This document shows, piece after piece, positions 24,415-32,813 of a DNA stretch of 38,444 bases. Source of the DNA: Aeromonadaceae bacterium (GTDB taxonomy: Bacteria; Pseudomonadota; Gammaproteobacteria; Enterobacterales; Aeromonadaceae). Each line of letters opens with the position of its first letter. Position 1 is the stretch's first letter. Below the pieces are notes generated by a model. It made no database searches. It was not told the origin of the DNA and saw only the letters and a program-made list of their open reading frames with translations. Position numbers and translations under genes: made by a program. Location: the NCBI GenBank assembly GCA_021209335.1, contig JAJOIN010000080.1, forward strand, positions 1 to 38,444, given 5' to 3'.

Positions 24415-24562
24415 AAGGAGGTTTTCACTGGGATTTGTCGTCGCCCTGGCCACTCATGACACCAAATCGCCACGTCGGCAAGCTATTGTCAGGGGGGATC
24501 GGGGAGCGTTTGACCCCAGATATGCTATCGTTGCCCGCCGTAACCATGTCAGAGGGGATGTC

Positions 24563-25321
24563 ATGAACCAGTGGATGAGTCCAGACGAGCGCCAGCCGAC
24601 CCAGGTGGCCCAGATCCGCCAATCCTTGCAAGAGCAGATCCGCGCCGGCTTGCTGCGGCCGGGCATGCGCCTGCCGTCGGAGCGGGCGCTGAGCGAGCGT
24701 TTTGCCACCACCCGCATCACCTTAAAAGAGGCCCTGGCGGTGCTGGAGACGGAGGGGCAGATCTACCGGGAGGAGCGGCGCGGCTGGTTTGTGGCCCCCC
24801 CCCGCCTCATCTACGATCCCCGCACCAAGAGCCACTTTCAGGCCATGGTGGAGGGCCAGGGGCGGGTGGCCACCACCCGGGTGTTGCAGGCCGGCCCCGT
24901 GGTGGCCAAGGCCGAACTGTGCCAGCGCATGGGCTTGGCTCCCTTGAGCCCCTTACTCAAGATCTGCCGGGTGCGCTCGCTGGATGGGCGGGATGTGTTG
25001 TACGTGGAGCACTACCTGCTGCCGGAACGCTTCCCCGGTCTGCTGGAGCAGGATCTCACCTGCTCCCTGACCCGCCTGTATGCCGAGCGCTATGGCATCG
25101 GCTACGGCCAGTCTACCTTTGATATTCTGCCTACCGCCGCCCAAGGCGCTGTGGCGCGGGCCCTGGGTCTGCCACCGGGGGCGCCGCTGTTGCAGATCTG
25201 CCGGTTGAACCTGGACGGGCAAGGGCGGCTGATCGACTGCGACATGGAGTATTGGCGGCAGGATGCGGTGGTCATCCGCATTCAAAGCGATCCCTTGCCG
25301 CCGGACAGCGCTTTATCCTGA
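24563..25321 (+). CDS. GntR family regulator with UTRA domain (HutC subfamily)
   Basis: A 252-aa repressor. The N-terminal winged helix spans residues ~15-75, with the GntR signature LRPGMRLPSERALSERFATTRITLKEAL and GWFV. The C-terminal UTRA effector domain spans ~95-245 (RVLQAGPVVAK, then VEHYLLPERFPGLL, then CDMEYWRQDAVVIRIQ). It is divergent from the phosphorus-uptake operon and is the obvious local regulator, like PhnR of 2-aminoethylphosphonate systems. The effector is probably the imported compound or its phosphorylated product, which is inference. The GAGGGGATGTC before the ATG gives the ribosome site. Confidence 0.88.
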   Translation: MNQWMSPDERQPTQVAQIRQSLQEQIRAGLLRPGMRLPSERALSERFATTRITLKEALAVLETEGQIYREERRGWFVAPPRLIYDPRTKSHFQAMVEGQGRVATTRVLQAGPVVAKAELCQRMGLAPLSPLLKICRVRSLDGRDVLYVEHYLLPERFPGLLEQDLTCSLTRLYAERYGIGYGQSTFDILPTAAQGAVARALGLPPGAPLLQICRLNLDGQGRLIDCDMEYWRQDAVVIRIQSDPLPPDSALS

Positions 25322-25407
25322 GTCAGCAGGCTGCTACCTTATCTGCTTCTGGCGCCGGCGTCTGATGCCAGATGGCCGGCGGTTGCCGCACCCTTTTGAG
25401 GTATCGT

Positions 25408-27261
25408 ATGTTTCGTTTCTTTGAGGGGCTGACCCGTCCCTTCCCCGAGGAGGAGCCGACGCAGCCTCCGGCGGGTCTGTATCGCTTTTGTCGTCACTAC
25501 ACCCGGGGCATGGAGCCCTATCTGCTGCTCATGTCGCTGCTCAGTGCCCTCATCGCCGCCGGAGAGGTGGTGCTGTTTGGCTTTTTAGGCCGGCTGGTGG
25601 ACTGGCTGGCGACCCAGCAGCCCGGCACCCTGTTTGACGACGGTGGCGAGCGGCTGTTGTGGCTGGGGGCCCTGCTGCTGATCGGTCTGCCGCTGCTGGT
25701 GCTGTTGCATTCGCTCTTGATGCACCAGAGCCTGCTGGGCAACTACCCCATGGCGATCCGCTGGCAGGCCCACCGTTATCTGCTCAAGCAGAGCCTGTCG
25801 TTTTACAGCAATGACTTTGCCGGCCGGGTGGCCACCAAGGTGATGCAGACCGCCCTGGCGGTACGGGAAACCGTGATGAAACTGCTGGATGTCATGGTGT
25901 ATGTGCTGGTCTATTTTGGCTCCATGTTGGTGATGGTGGGTCAGGCCGATTGGCGGCTGATGCTGCCCATGGCCGCCTGGCTGTTGGGCTATCTGCTGTT
26001 GCAGTGGTACTTCGTGCCACGCTTGAAGCAGGTGGCCAGCGAGCAGGCTGAGGCCCGTTCCCTGATGACGGGCCGGGTGGTGGACAGTTACACCAACATA
26101 CAGACAGTCAAGCTGTTCTCCCACTCCCGGCGGGAGGCTGACTATGCCCGAGAAGGGATGGGTCAGTTTATGACCACGGTGAACCGCCAGATGCGGCTGG
26201 CCACCGGGGTGAGTGTCAGCGTCCAGGTGCTCAACTACCTGCTGGCCTTTGCCGTGGCGGCCACCGCCATCTGGTTGTGGAGCCAGTCCGCCATCAGCAT
26301 CGGTGCCATCGCCATTGCCATCAGCCTGGCGCTGCGCCTGAACGGCATGTCCCAGTGGATCATGTGGGAGCTGAGCGCCCTGTTTGAAAATATTGGCACT
26401 GTGGTGGATGGCAGCCAGACCCTCGCCAAGCCCCTTGAGGTGGTGGACAGGCCAGATGCCCCGGCGCTGCGCGTCACCCACGGCGAGGTGCGGTTTGAGC
26501 AGGTGAGTTTTCATTACGGCAAGGGGGCCGGTGTGCTGGAAGAGCTGGATCTCACCATCCAGCCGGGTGAGAAGATTGGTATCGTCGGGCGCTCCGGTGC
26601 CGGCAAGTCTACGCTGGTGAACCTGCTGCTGCGCTTTTACGACGTGGAAGGGGGCCGCATCCTCATCGATGGCCAGGATATACGTGAGGTCAGCCAGGAA
26701 AGCCTGCGGGCCCAGATCGGCATGGTCACCCAGGACACGGCGCTGCTGCACCGCACAGTGCGGGAGAACATCCTCTACGGCGCACCGGCGGCCAGCGAAG
26801 CGGATCTGCGCCGCGCGGCGCTGCAGGCCGAGGCCATGGACTTTATCCAGACACTCCGTGATCCCTATGGCAATCAAGGCTTTGACGCCCAGGTGGGGGA
26901 GCGGGGCGTCAAGCTTTCCGGCGGCCAGCGCCAGCGCATCGCCCTGGCCCGGGTGCTGCTCAAGAACGCCCCCCTGCTGATCCTGGACGAGGCCACCTCG
27001 GCACTGGACTCGGAGGTGGAGGCGGCCATTCAGGCCAGCCTGGATCGGTTGATGGCCGGCAAGACGGTGATTGCCATCGCCCACCGGCTGTCGACCATAG
27101 CGGCACTGGATCGCCTGGTGGTGATGGACCAGGGGCGCATCGTCGAGCAGGGCACCCACGCCGAGCTGTTGGCCCTGGGGGGGATTTATGCCCAGCTGTG
27201 GGCGCACCAGACCGGCGGTTTTCTGGGGCTGGATACCGACAACGCGGGCGGGCAAGCGTAG
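25408..27261 (+). CDS. ABC exporter half-transporter (fused permease-ATPase)
   Basis: A 617-aa protein with a six-helix transmembrane domain (residues ~35-330) fused to an ATPase domain. Walker A is GRSGAGKST, the signature is LSGGQRQRIALARVL, Walker B is LLILDEATSALD and the switch His is in AIAHRLSTIAALD. This is the type IV (MsbA/LmrA-like) exporter architecture, working as a homodimer or with an unlinked partner. The substrate is unknown; lipids, peptides or drugs are possible. The start MFRFFEGLTRPFPEEEP at 25408 has TGAGGT upstream; the earlier ATG at 25372 gives no recognisable extension. Confidence 0.92.
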   Translation: MFRFFEGLTRPFPEEEPTQPPAGLYRFCRHYTRGMEPYLLLMSLLSALIAAGEVVLFGFLGRLVDWLATQQPGTLFDDGGERLLWLGALLLIGLPLLVLLHSLLMHQSLLGNYPMAIRWQAHRYLLKQSLSFYSNDFAGRVATKVMQTALAVRETVMKLLDVMVYVLVYFGSMLVMVGQADWRLMLPMAAWLLGYLLLQWYFVPRLKQVASEQAEARSLMTGRVVDSYTNIQTVKLFSHSRREADYAREGMGQFMTTVNRQMRLATGVSVSVQVLNYLLAFAVAATAIWLWSQSAISIGAIAIAISLALRLNGMSQWIMWELSALFENIGTVVDGSQTLAKPLEVVDRPDAPALRVTHGEVRFEQVSFHYGKGAGVLEELDLTIQPGEKIGIVGRSGAGKSTLVNLLLRFYDVEGGRILIDGQDIREVSQESLRAQIGMVTQDTALLHRTVRENILYGAPAASEADLRRAALQAEAMDFIQTLRDPYGNQGFDAQVGERGVKLSGGQRQRIALARVLLKNAPLLILDEATSALDSEVEAAIQASLDRLMAGKTVIAIAHRLSTIAALDRLVVMDQGRIVEQGTHAELLALGGIYAQLWAHQTGGFLGLDTDNAGGQA

Positions 27262-27297
27262 TCAAATGGCGATAATGGCTAAGCCGCGCAAGCCTGG

Positions 27298-27312
27298 GTA
27301 AAAGCGGGTAAA
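27298..27312 (+). promoter_or_regulatory. CpxR-type box
   Basis: GTAAA-AGCGG-GTAAA matches the CpxR site GTAAA-N5-GTAAA exactly. It is part of a direct repeat GGGTAAAAGC. It lies ~30 bases upstream of a -10-like TAAGAT (27341-27346) and ~85 bases before the start codon of a secreted protein gene, a usual arrangement for Cpx envelope-stress targets. Confidence 0.6.
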
Positions 27313-27389
27313 AGCCCCTGCGATGCGGCCTTAGGCTCCTTAAGATGATCTCGTACTACTGGAGTTATCTAACAAGCACGAGGTTTATC

Positions 27390-27731
27390 ATGACAAATAA
27401 GATGCCTGTCGCCCTGGCGGCCCTGCTGACGCTGCTAGCAAGCGGCGCGGCCCTGGCCAGCAGTCAGCTTCCCAGCCACCCCAAGCCGCCCATGCCGCCG
27501 CAAGAGGCCATCAGTGCCTGTAATGGCCTGGGTGAAGGGGATGTCTGCGCCATCCAGACACCGCAGGGTGAGTCGTTGGACGGTGTCTGTACCCTGTTTA
27601 AGGCGCCGGCTGCCGCCAGTGGCGCCAGCAGTACACAGAGCAGCAAACTGGGGTGCCGTCCAAGCAACATGCCGGAGCCGCCACAAGGGGAGATGCCGCC
27701 GCGGCCTGACGAAGACACAGAGGCGCAGTAA
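27390..27731 (+). CDS. small periplasmic Cys-containing protein
   Basis: A 113-aa exported protein. The signal peptide MTNKMPVALAALLTLLASGAALA is followed by a Pro-rich segment (SHPKPPMPPQEAISAC). The core has four Cys (SACNGLG, DVCAIQ, DGVCTLF, LGCRP), probably two disulfides, and an acidic Pro-rich tail ends the chain. Similar short proteins of the QEAISAC...GDxC...GxC pattern occur in related genera without known function. The ATG at 27390 is chosen because GAGG precedes it and the signal peptide begins there. A CpxR-type box upstream and a strong terminator downstream make it a single-gene unit, perhaps envelope-stress induced. Confidence 0.78.
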   Translation: MTNKMPVALAALLTLLASGAALASSQLPSHPKPPMPPQEAISACNGLGEGDVCAIQTPQGESLDGVCTLFKAPAAASGASSTQSSKLGCRPSNMPEPPQGEMPPRPDEDTEAQ

Positions 27732-27768
27732 GCCGCTGTCATCCGTAGCGTGAGTCTTGCTCCCCCCA

Positions 27769-27799
27769 AAAAGGACGCATAAGCGTCCTTTTCTTTTTT
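27769..27799 (+). terminator. strong Rho-independent terminator
   Basis: A 10-bp stem AAAAGGACGC / GCGTCCTTTT with an ATAA loop, followed by CTTTTTT. It lies 37 bases after the stop of the small periplasmic protein gene. The A-rich left flank could also let it work in the other direction. Confidence 0.9.
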
Positions 27800-27945
27800 G
27801 CAATTTGCAAACTGCGACGACCAAAGCAGAGTCGTTTGGCATTTTGCCTGTCTGTAGCGCGGTTTGGCAGCGGATGAGACTGCCATTAGCCGTAAAAAGC
27901 AGGCGCATTTTTTGCAGAGTCTGCCCATCAACCTGGGAGGCTATC

Positions 27946-28326
27946 GTGAATCACCCTACTGCATGTCCGGCAGGTGCCCTGCTGGATCACAGCTACTTTA
28001 CGACCCTGCTGACGCAGCTCGACAAGCGTGCCGCCTGTCGATTGGTGACCACCTTCAGCGAGGAAACGCAGCGCCGTCTGACTCTGCTCAGCTGGCTGCT
28101 CGGCCAGCAGGACTGGTTTCAGGCCAGCCTGCAGGCTCATGCGTTGAAGAGCACGGCCGCCAGCCTGGGCGCCTTGGGATTGCAACGCTACGCCGCCAAG
28201 CTGGAGTTGGCCTGCCTGGCACAGTCGGCCAGCTGTGCCTGGGGTTACAGCCGGCTGCTGGAGCCCCTGGCCGGGCGCACCCTGCGCCGTCTGAGCGCCT
28301 TGCTGCCCCAAGGCTCCACCGTCTAG
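27946..28326 (+). CDS. Hpt-domain histidine phosphotransfer protein
   Basis: A 126-aa single-domain phosphotransfer protein of LuxU/Hpt type. The phosphorylatable His is H65 in LQAHALKSTAASLGALGLQRYAAKLE, the classical HxLKG/S-x-A-x-x-LG motif. It probably relays phosphate between a hybrid histidine kinase and a response regulator, neither of which is in the window. The start is a GTG at 27946 with GGGAGG 6 bases upstream; earlier in-frame ATG codons lie inside the terminator region. It precedes miaE by 66 bases on the same strand, with no evident functional link. Confidence 0.82.
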   Translation: MNHPTACPAGALLDHSYFTTLLTQLDKRAACRLVTTFSEETQRRLTLLSWLLGQQDWFQASLQAHALKSTAASLGALGLQRYAAKLELACLAQSASCAWGYSRLLEPLAGRTLRRLSALLPQGSTV

Positions 28327-28392
28327 GCCGCTGTTGGCAAGGACCGCCAGGCTGGCTTAGACTCGGGCCTGCTGTTTGCCCTGAGGGATGCC

Positions 28393-29151
28393 ATGACCCT
28401 GGATCATTACACCGAACTGCTCAGCCCCATCCATGCCTTCTTGCACTGCCCGACGCCCGATGCCTGGGTGGCGGCTGCCGTGCAGCACACGCCTTTGCTG
28501 CTGCAGGATCATGCCCACTGTGAGCTGAAGGCGGCCCTGACCGCCCACAGCCTGATCCGCCGCTATTGTCTGCCTCGCGAGCAGCGGCAGCGGCTGCCGG
28601 CGCTGAGTTTCTATGACGGTCTGGAGGCGGTGCCGGACAAGGATGAGGTGCTGGGACGCAAGCTCACCACAGACGATGAGCGGCGGGTCTTCGATCTGCT
28701 GACGCCCGGGCCCTTGCTCGGCAAGCTGGTGCGGCTGATTCAGGAAGAGCTGCACCATTATGCCCAGGTGCGGGAGATCATGGCGGCACGGGGAATTGGT
28801 GAGCAGCCCTTGTCGGCCGGTCGCTATGCCAAGGGGCTGCTGGCGGCGGTACGCACCCATGAGCCGGCGTGCCTGGTGGATCGCCTCATCGTCGGTGCCT
28901 ATATCGAGGCGCGCTCCTGCGAGCGCTTCGCCTGCCTGGTGCCCCTGGTGGATGAGGAGCTGGGGCGCTTCTATCTGTCGCTGCTGCGCTCCGAGGCCCG
29001 TCACTACCAAGATTATCTGAGCCTGGCCCAGTCCCTGAGCCCCACATCCATCGGATCACGGGTGGCCTTGTTCGGTGCGCTGGAGGCGGAACTGATTAGC
29101 ACGCCGGATCTACAGCTGCGTTTTCACAGTGGCCTGCCAGTGGCGGCCTAA
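28393..29151 (+). CDS. miaE: tRNA 2-methylthio-cis-ribozeatin hydroxylase
   Basis: A 252-aa non-haem di-iron enzyme that hydroxylates the isopentenyl group of ms2i6A37 in tRNA, using O2. The carboxylate-His ligands are visible in HAHCELKAAL, QEELHHYAQV, YIEARSCERFACL and SEARHYQDYL, i.e. the repeated E-x-x-H helices of the ferritin-like fold. Length is close to Salmonella MiaE (270 aa). The ATG follows GAGGGATGCC. Oxygen-dependent modification fits a facultative or aerobic host. It converges on sapF with a 12-base gap and no terminator. Confidence 0.95.
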   Translation: MTLDHYTELLSPIHAFLHCPTPDAWVAAAVQHTPLLLQDHAHCELKAALTAHSLIRRYCLPREQRQRLPALSFYDGLEAVPDKDEVLGRKLTTDDERRVFDLLTPGPLLGKLVRLIQEELHHYAQVREIMAARGIGEQPLSAGRYAKGLLAAVRTHEPACLVDRLIVGAYIEARSCERFACLVPLVDEELGRFYLSLLRSEARHYQDYLSLAQSLSPTSIGSRVALFGALEAELISTPDLQLRFHSGLPVAA

Positions 29152-29163
29152 TTCCGGCGCCGC

Positions 29164-29976
29164 TTAGTCGACGGCCACCCTGTGCTCGGGGGCGTGGCGG
29201 TATTCGTGTTCGTAGCTTTGGATCAGGCGGCGGGTGATCTCCTGCTGCGGGGCACTAAACACCGATTCGGTTGGCCCCATCTCTACCACCTTACCCTGGT
29301 GCATTATGATGACCTTGTCGCTCATGTGCCGCACCAGACCGAGATCGTTAGCCACGATCACGTAGGAGAGCCCCAGGTTCTTCTGCAGCTTGAGCAACAG
29401 GTTGACGATCTGGGCCCGCATGGACACATCCAGTACCGAGAAGGCCTCATCGGCCACTATGATGCGCGGGCTCAGGATCAGGGCTCGGGCCAGGGCGACC
29501 CGCTGCTTTTGCCCGGCGGAGATCATCTGGGGGTAGAAGAGGGCGTGCTCGGGCAGCAGGCCCACCATACGCAGGGTATCGATGACCTTGTGCTTGCGCT
29601 CCAGCGGGCTTAGCCGGCTGTTGAGGATGAGGGGCGCCTCCAGGATGCGGCCGATGCGCAGGCTGGGATTAAGCGAGGAGTTGGGATCCTGGAAGATCAT
29701 CCGGATAAGCTTGCAACGCTGCTGGTAGTTGCCCTCATCCATTACCTGCCCCTCCACCCGGATCTCCCCAGAGGTGGCCTGGGTCACCCCGGCCAGTATC
29801 TTGGCCAGGGTGCTCTTGCCGGAGCCGGCTTCGCCCACCAGGGCGATGGTCTCGCCCGCCTCCAGGGTAAAGGAGACATGATCCAGCGCCTTTTGCACCA
29901 CCCGGCGAAACAGGCCGCTGCGACGGCTGTAGCTTTTGCTCAGGCCATAGACCTGTAACAGGGGGGCTGGGGTCAT
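29164..29976 (-). CDS. sapF: antimicrobial-peptide ABC transporter ATPase SapF
   Basis: A 270-aa ATPase of the Sap system, which imports antimicrobial peptides and is linked to potassium uptake. Walker A is GEAGSGKST (48-56), the signature is degenerate as ISAGQ (152-156), and Walker B is [10 protein letters not shown] with D176-E177. The switch-histidine position is Asn (N210 in [10 protein letters not shown]). E. coli SapF also departs from consensus there. The start overlaps the end of sapD by 4 bases (ATGA). Last gene of the unit. Confidence 0.93.
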   Translation of the reverse strand: MTPAPLLQVYGLSKSYSRRSGLFRRVVQKALDHVSFTLEAGETIALVGEAGSGKSTLAKILAGVTQATSGEIRVEGQVMDEGNYQQRCKLIRMIFQDPNSSLNPSLRIGRILEAPLILNSRLSPLERKHKVIDTLRMVGLLPEHALFYPQMISAGQKQRVALARALILSPRIIVADEAFSVLDVSMRAQIVNLLLKLQKNLGLSYVIVANDLGLVRHMSDKVIIMHQGKVVEMGPTESVFSAPQQEITRRLIQSYEHEYRHAPEHRVAVD

Positions 29977-30971
29977 TTACGGGGCTCCTCCAGGTTGAGG
30001 GGGAAGTGACAGCTGTAGTGGTGGCCCTTGCTCTGCCGCAGGGGCGGCGTCTTGACACACTGCTTCTGGGCGTAGGGGCAGCGTGGCCCCAGACGGCAGC
30101 CGATGGGCAGGTGCTGCAGCGGGGGGATGGAGCCGGGCAGCGGATTGAGATAGGACTTGTGGGTCAGCCGGCCGCCAAAGTCGGGAATGGCATCCAGCAG
30201 GGCGTCGGTATAGGGATGATGGGGCTGACCGAGCACCTGCTCCCGGCTGCCGGTCTCCACCATCTGACCGCAATACATGACGCTGAAGCTGTCCGCCAGG
30301 TTGCCGATGGCGGAGAGATCGCTGCTGATGAGCAGTATGGTGGTGTTGCCCACCTTGTTCATCTTGTCCAGCAGCCTGAGCAGCTGGGCCTGGGTGGTGG
30401 CCTCCATGGCACTGATGGGCTCATCGGCCACCAGCAGCCGGGGTTTGATGGCGATGGCCATGGCGATCATCACCTTCTGGCACACCCCCACCGACAGCTC
30501 GTGGGGATAAGCATTCATCACCTCTTTGTGATCCTTGACGCCGACCCGGTGCAGCAGGGCGATGGCATGACGCTTGCGCCAGTGGAACAGCTGCCACCAT
30601 TTGCCGTCAAACACCCGCCAGGGGATGGCATCGATCAGCTGCTCACCCACGGGGACGCTGGGATCCAGGCAGGAGTTGGGCTCCTGGAAGATCATGGCGA
30701 TGTCCCGGGTCATGATGCGGCGGCGCTGGGCCTGGGTCAGGCTCAACAGATCATGGCCATCCATGCGCATGCGATCTGCCGTGATGCGCCAATTCTCTTT
30801 TTTCATCCCCAGGATGGCTTTGGCCACCAGGCTCTTGCCGGAGCCGGATTCCCCAACCAGACCGCGGATCTCCCCTTCATTGAGGGTCAGGCTCACCCTG
30901 TCCACCGCCTTGACCCGGCCCTGGGGGGTATCGATTTCGATGGTGAGGTTGCGAATATCCAGCAGCGGCAT
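29973..30971 (-). CDS. sapD: antimicrobial-peptide ABC transporter ATPase SapD
   Basis: A 332-aa ATPase; E. coli SapD is also needed for Trk potassium transport. Walker A is GESGSGKS (40-47), Walker B is [12 protein letters not shown] with D183-E184. The signature is LSVGV (159-163) in place of LSGGQ, and the switch His is Ser (S217 in LLISSDLSA); E. coli keeps ISHDL here. The C-terminal oligopeptide-transporter ATPase motif with conserved Cys residues ([15 protein letters not shown]) is intact. The start overlaps the sapC stop by one base. Confidence 0.94.
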   Translation of the reverse strand: MPLLDIRNLTIEIDTPQGRVKAVDRVSLTLNEGEIRGLVGESGSGKSLVAKAILGMKKENWRITADRMRMDGHDLLSLTQAQRRRIMTRDIAMIFQEPNSCLDPSVPVGEQLIDAIPWRVFDGKWWQLFHWRKRHAIALLHRVGVKDHKEVMNAYPHELSVGVCQKVMIAMAIAIKPRLLVADEPISAMEATTQAQLLRLLDKMNKVGNTTILLISSDLSAIGNLADSFSVMYCGQMVETGSREQVLGQPHHPYTDALLDAIPDFGGRLTHKSYLNPLPGSIPPLQHLPIGCRLGPRCPYAQKQCVKTPPLRQSKGHHYSCHFPLNLEEPRK

Positions 30972-31864
30972 CAGTCCATCCCCTTTTGCAAGGCGTTGCG
31001 CAGGCCGTCACCCACCAGGTTGGTGATCACCACGCTGAGCATGATGGCCAGTCCCGGCAGGGTCACATTCCAGGACGCCACATAGATGAGTTCCAGGCCA
31101 CCGGCCAACATGCTGCCCCATTCCGGCGCTGGTGCCTGCGCGCCTATGCCCAGGAACGAGACGGTGCTGATCTCCAAAATGGCCATGGAGAGTGCCCGGG
31201 TGGTCTGGGCCACCAGGGTATCGAGAATATTGGGCAACACGGCCCAGCGCAGGATGCGGTAAGGGGGCGAGCCGTCGAGCCGGGCGGCGGTGACATACTC
31301 CTTGCCCAGCTCCTGGCGCACCGCATTGTAGGTGGCCCGGGTGATCTGCGGGATCAAGGCCAGGGTGATGGCCAGGGTCACGTTAAGCAGCCCGGGTCCC
31401 AGCAGGGCCACCAGTACGATGGCCAACAGCAGGGAGGGGATGGACAGCAGGGGATCCAGCACATGGTGCAGGGTGCTGGCCAACAGCCCGCGGGACATGC
31501 CGCCGATGAGCCCCAGCAGGCAGCCGCACAACAGGGCCACCAGGGTCGCCACCAGGGCATGGCCCACGGTGAGGCGGGCGCCATGCACCAGGCGCGACAG
31601 CAGATCCCGCCCCAGATCATCGGTGCCGAAGAAGTATTCGATGGTGCCTTGCTGAGTCCAGGACGGCGGCAGCAGCAGGGCATTGGGATCCTGCTGCAAG
31701 GGATCAAAAGAGACCATCATGGGGCCAAAGCAGAGGGTGCCCAGCAGGAACAGCAGACCCCAAAGCCCTAGCATGGCCAAGGAATCCTGCCGGTAGGCAG
31801 CCCAGGTCTGACCCAGGGCAGAGGGGATCTTGATCTCCGGATAAACCTTAATCTTCCTGGCCAT
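30971..31864 (-). CDS. sapC: antimicrobial-peptide ABC transporter permease SapC
   Basis: A 297-aa inner-membrane permease with an N-terminal cytoplasmic segment and five to six helices. It has the DppC/OppC-type N-terminus ([19 protein letters not shown]), the periplasmic [22 protein letters not shown] block and the coupling loop [26 protein letters not shown]. It pairs with SapB. The start overlaps the end of sapB by 17 bases. Confidence 0.94.
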   Translation of the reverse strand: MARKIKVYPEIKIPSALGQTWAAYRQDSLAMLGLWGLLFLLGTLCFGPMMVSFDPLQQDPNALLLPPSWTQQGTIEYFFGTDDLGRDLLSRLVHGARLTVGHALVATLVALLCGCLLGLIGGMSRGLLASTLHHVLDPLLSIPSLLLAIVLVALLGPGLLNVTLAITLALIPQITRATYNAVRQELGKEYVTAARLDGSPPYRILRWAVLPNILDTLVAQTTRALSMAILEISTVSFLGIGAQAPAPEWGSMLAGGLELIYVASWNVTLPGLAIMLSVVITNLVGDGLRNALQKGMD

Positions 31865-32810
31865 ACAGATCCTTGCGTTTAGCGGGGTAGAGCAATGTGC
31901 TGAGGGATTCGCTCAGCAGGTTCACCACCACCAGAAAACAGGCGATCACCAGCACACCGCCTTCGATGGCGGCGTAGTCCCTGACCTGAATGCTGTTGAC
32001 CAGCCAGCGGCCCATGCCGGGCCAGCTGAACACCACCTCTGTGATGACGGCGGCGGTCACCAGGCTGCCAAATTGCAGACTCAGCATGGGCACTATGGGG
32101 GGCAGGGCATTACGCAGGCCGTGCTTGAACATGACGGTGGGGGCGGACAGACCGCGGCTAAAGGCGGCCTTGATGTAGTTTTGCTTGAGCACATTGATCA
32201 TGGCGCCGCGCACCAGCCGGATCACCTCTGTGGTCGGCACTATGGCCAGCACCACGGCGGGCAGCAGCAGGTGTGCCAGGGCATCGCGAAACGCCGCTTC
32301 TCGATAGGGCGAGTGGGAGAGCCAGGTATCCACCAGGGTGAAGCCGGTGACCGGGCTGACTTCGTAAAGCAGACTTAGCTGGCCCGAGGAGGGTAACCAG
32401 CCCAGTTCCATCGAGAAGGCCATGATCAGCAACATGCCCAGCCAATAGGCGGGCATGGCGTAACCCAGCAGGCTCAGGCCCAAGATGATGCGATCCAGCC
32501 AGCGGCCCTGTTTGAGGGCGGCCAGGGTGCCAAGGGTGATGCCCATCAGCATGGCCAGCAGCAGGGCCGCCAGGCACAGCTCCACGGTGGCGGGCAGGTG
32601 CAGGCGGATCAGATCCGCCACCGGTTGGTTCGAGCTGGACGAGAAGCCCAGATCCCCCGCCAACAGGCGGCCCAGAAAGTGAAAATAGCCGCCGACCAGG
32701 CCGCCCTGGGGCGGGTTGACCAGGGTAACGTCAATGCCATAGGCCAGCAGGCTGAGCATCAGCAGGATAAAAATCAGCAGATTCAGGCGGCGCATTATGT
32801 AGTTGAGCAT
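31848..32810 (-). CDS. sapB: antimicrobial-peptide ABC transporter permease SapB
   Basis: A 320-aa inner-membrane permease. The segment LPSSGQLSLLYEVSPVTGFTLVDTWLSHSPYRE and PTTEVIRLVRGAM match E. coli SapB closely. The coupling loop is NYIKAAFSRGLSAPTVMFKHGLRNALPPI, followed by TEVVFSWPGMGRWLV. Compared with E. coli the region after the first helix is similar in length. The start lies 3 bases after the sapA stop. Confidence 0.95.
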   Translation of the reverse strand: MLNYIMRRLNLLIFILLMLSLLAYGIDVTLVNPPQGGLVGGYFHFLGRLLAGDLGFSSSSNQPVADLIRLHLPATVELCLAALLLAMLMGITLGTLAALKQGRWLDRIILGLSLLGYAMPAYWLGMLLIMAFSMELGWLPSSGQLSLLYEVSPVTGFTLVDTWLSHSPYREAAFRDALAHLLLPAVVLAIVPTTEVIRLVRGAMINVLKQNYIKAAFSRGLSAPTVMFKHGLRNALPPIVPMLSLQFGSLVTAAVITEVVFSWPGMGRWLVNSIQVRDYAAIEGGVLVIACFLVVVNLLSESLSTLLYPAKRKDLYGQED

Positions 32811-32813
32811 GGC

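Noticed and set aside
24456-24566. A 36-codon frame ending in an ATGA overlap with the GntR regulator start, resembling a leader peptide
   Set aside because: There is no ribosome site before its ATG and no regulatory codon pattern; the region is better explained by promoter and operator sequence.
27797-27811. 15-base palindrome TTTGCAA-T-TTGCAAA as an operator for the Hpt gene
   Set aside because: It overlaps the T tract of the terminator and no partner site or known regulator matches; may be chance in AT-rich DNA.
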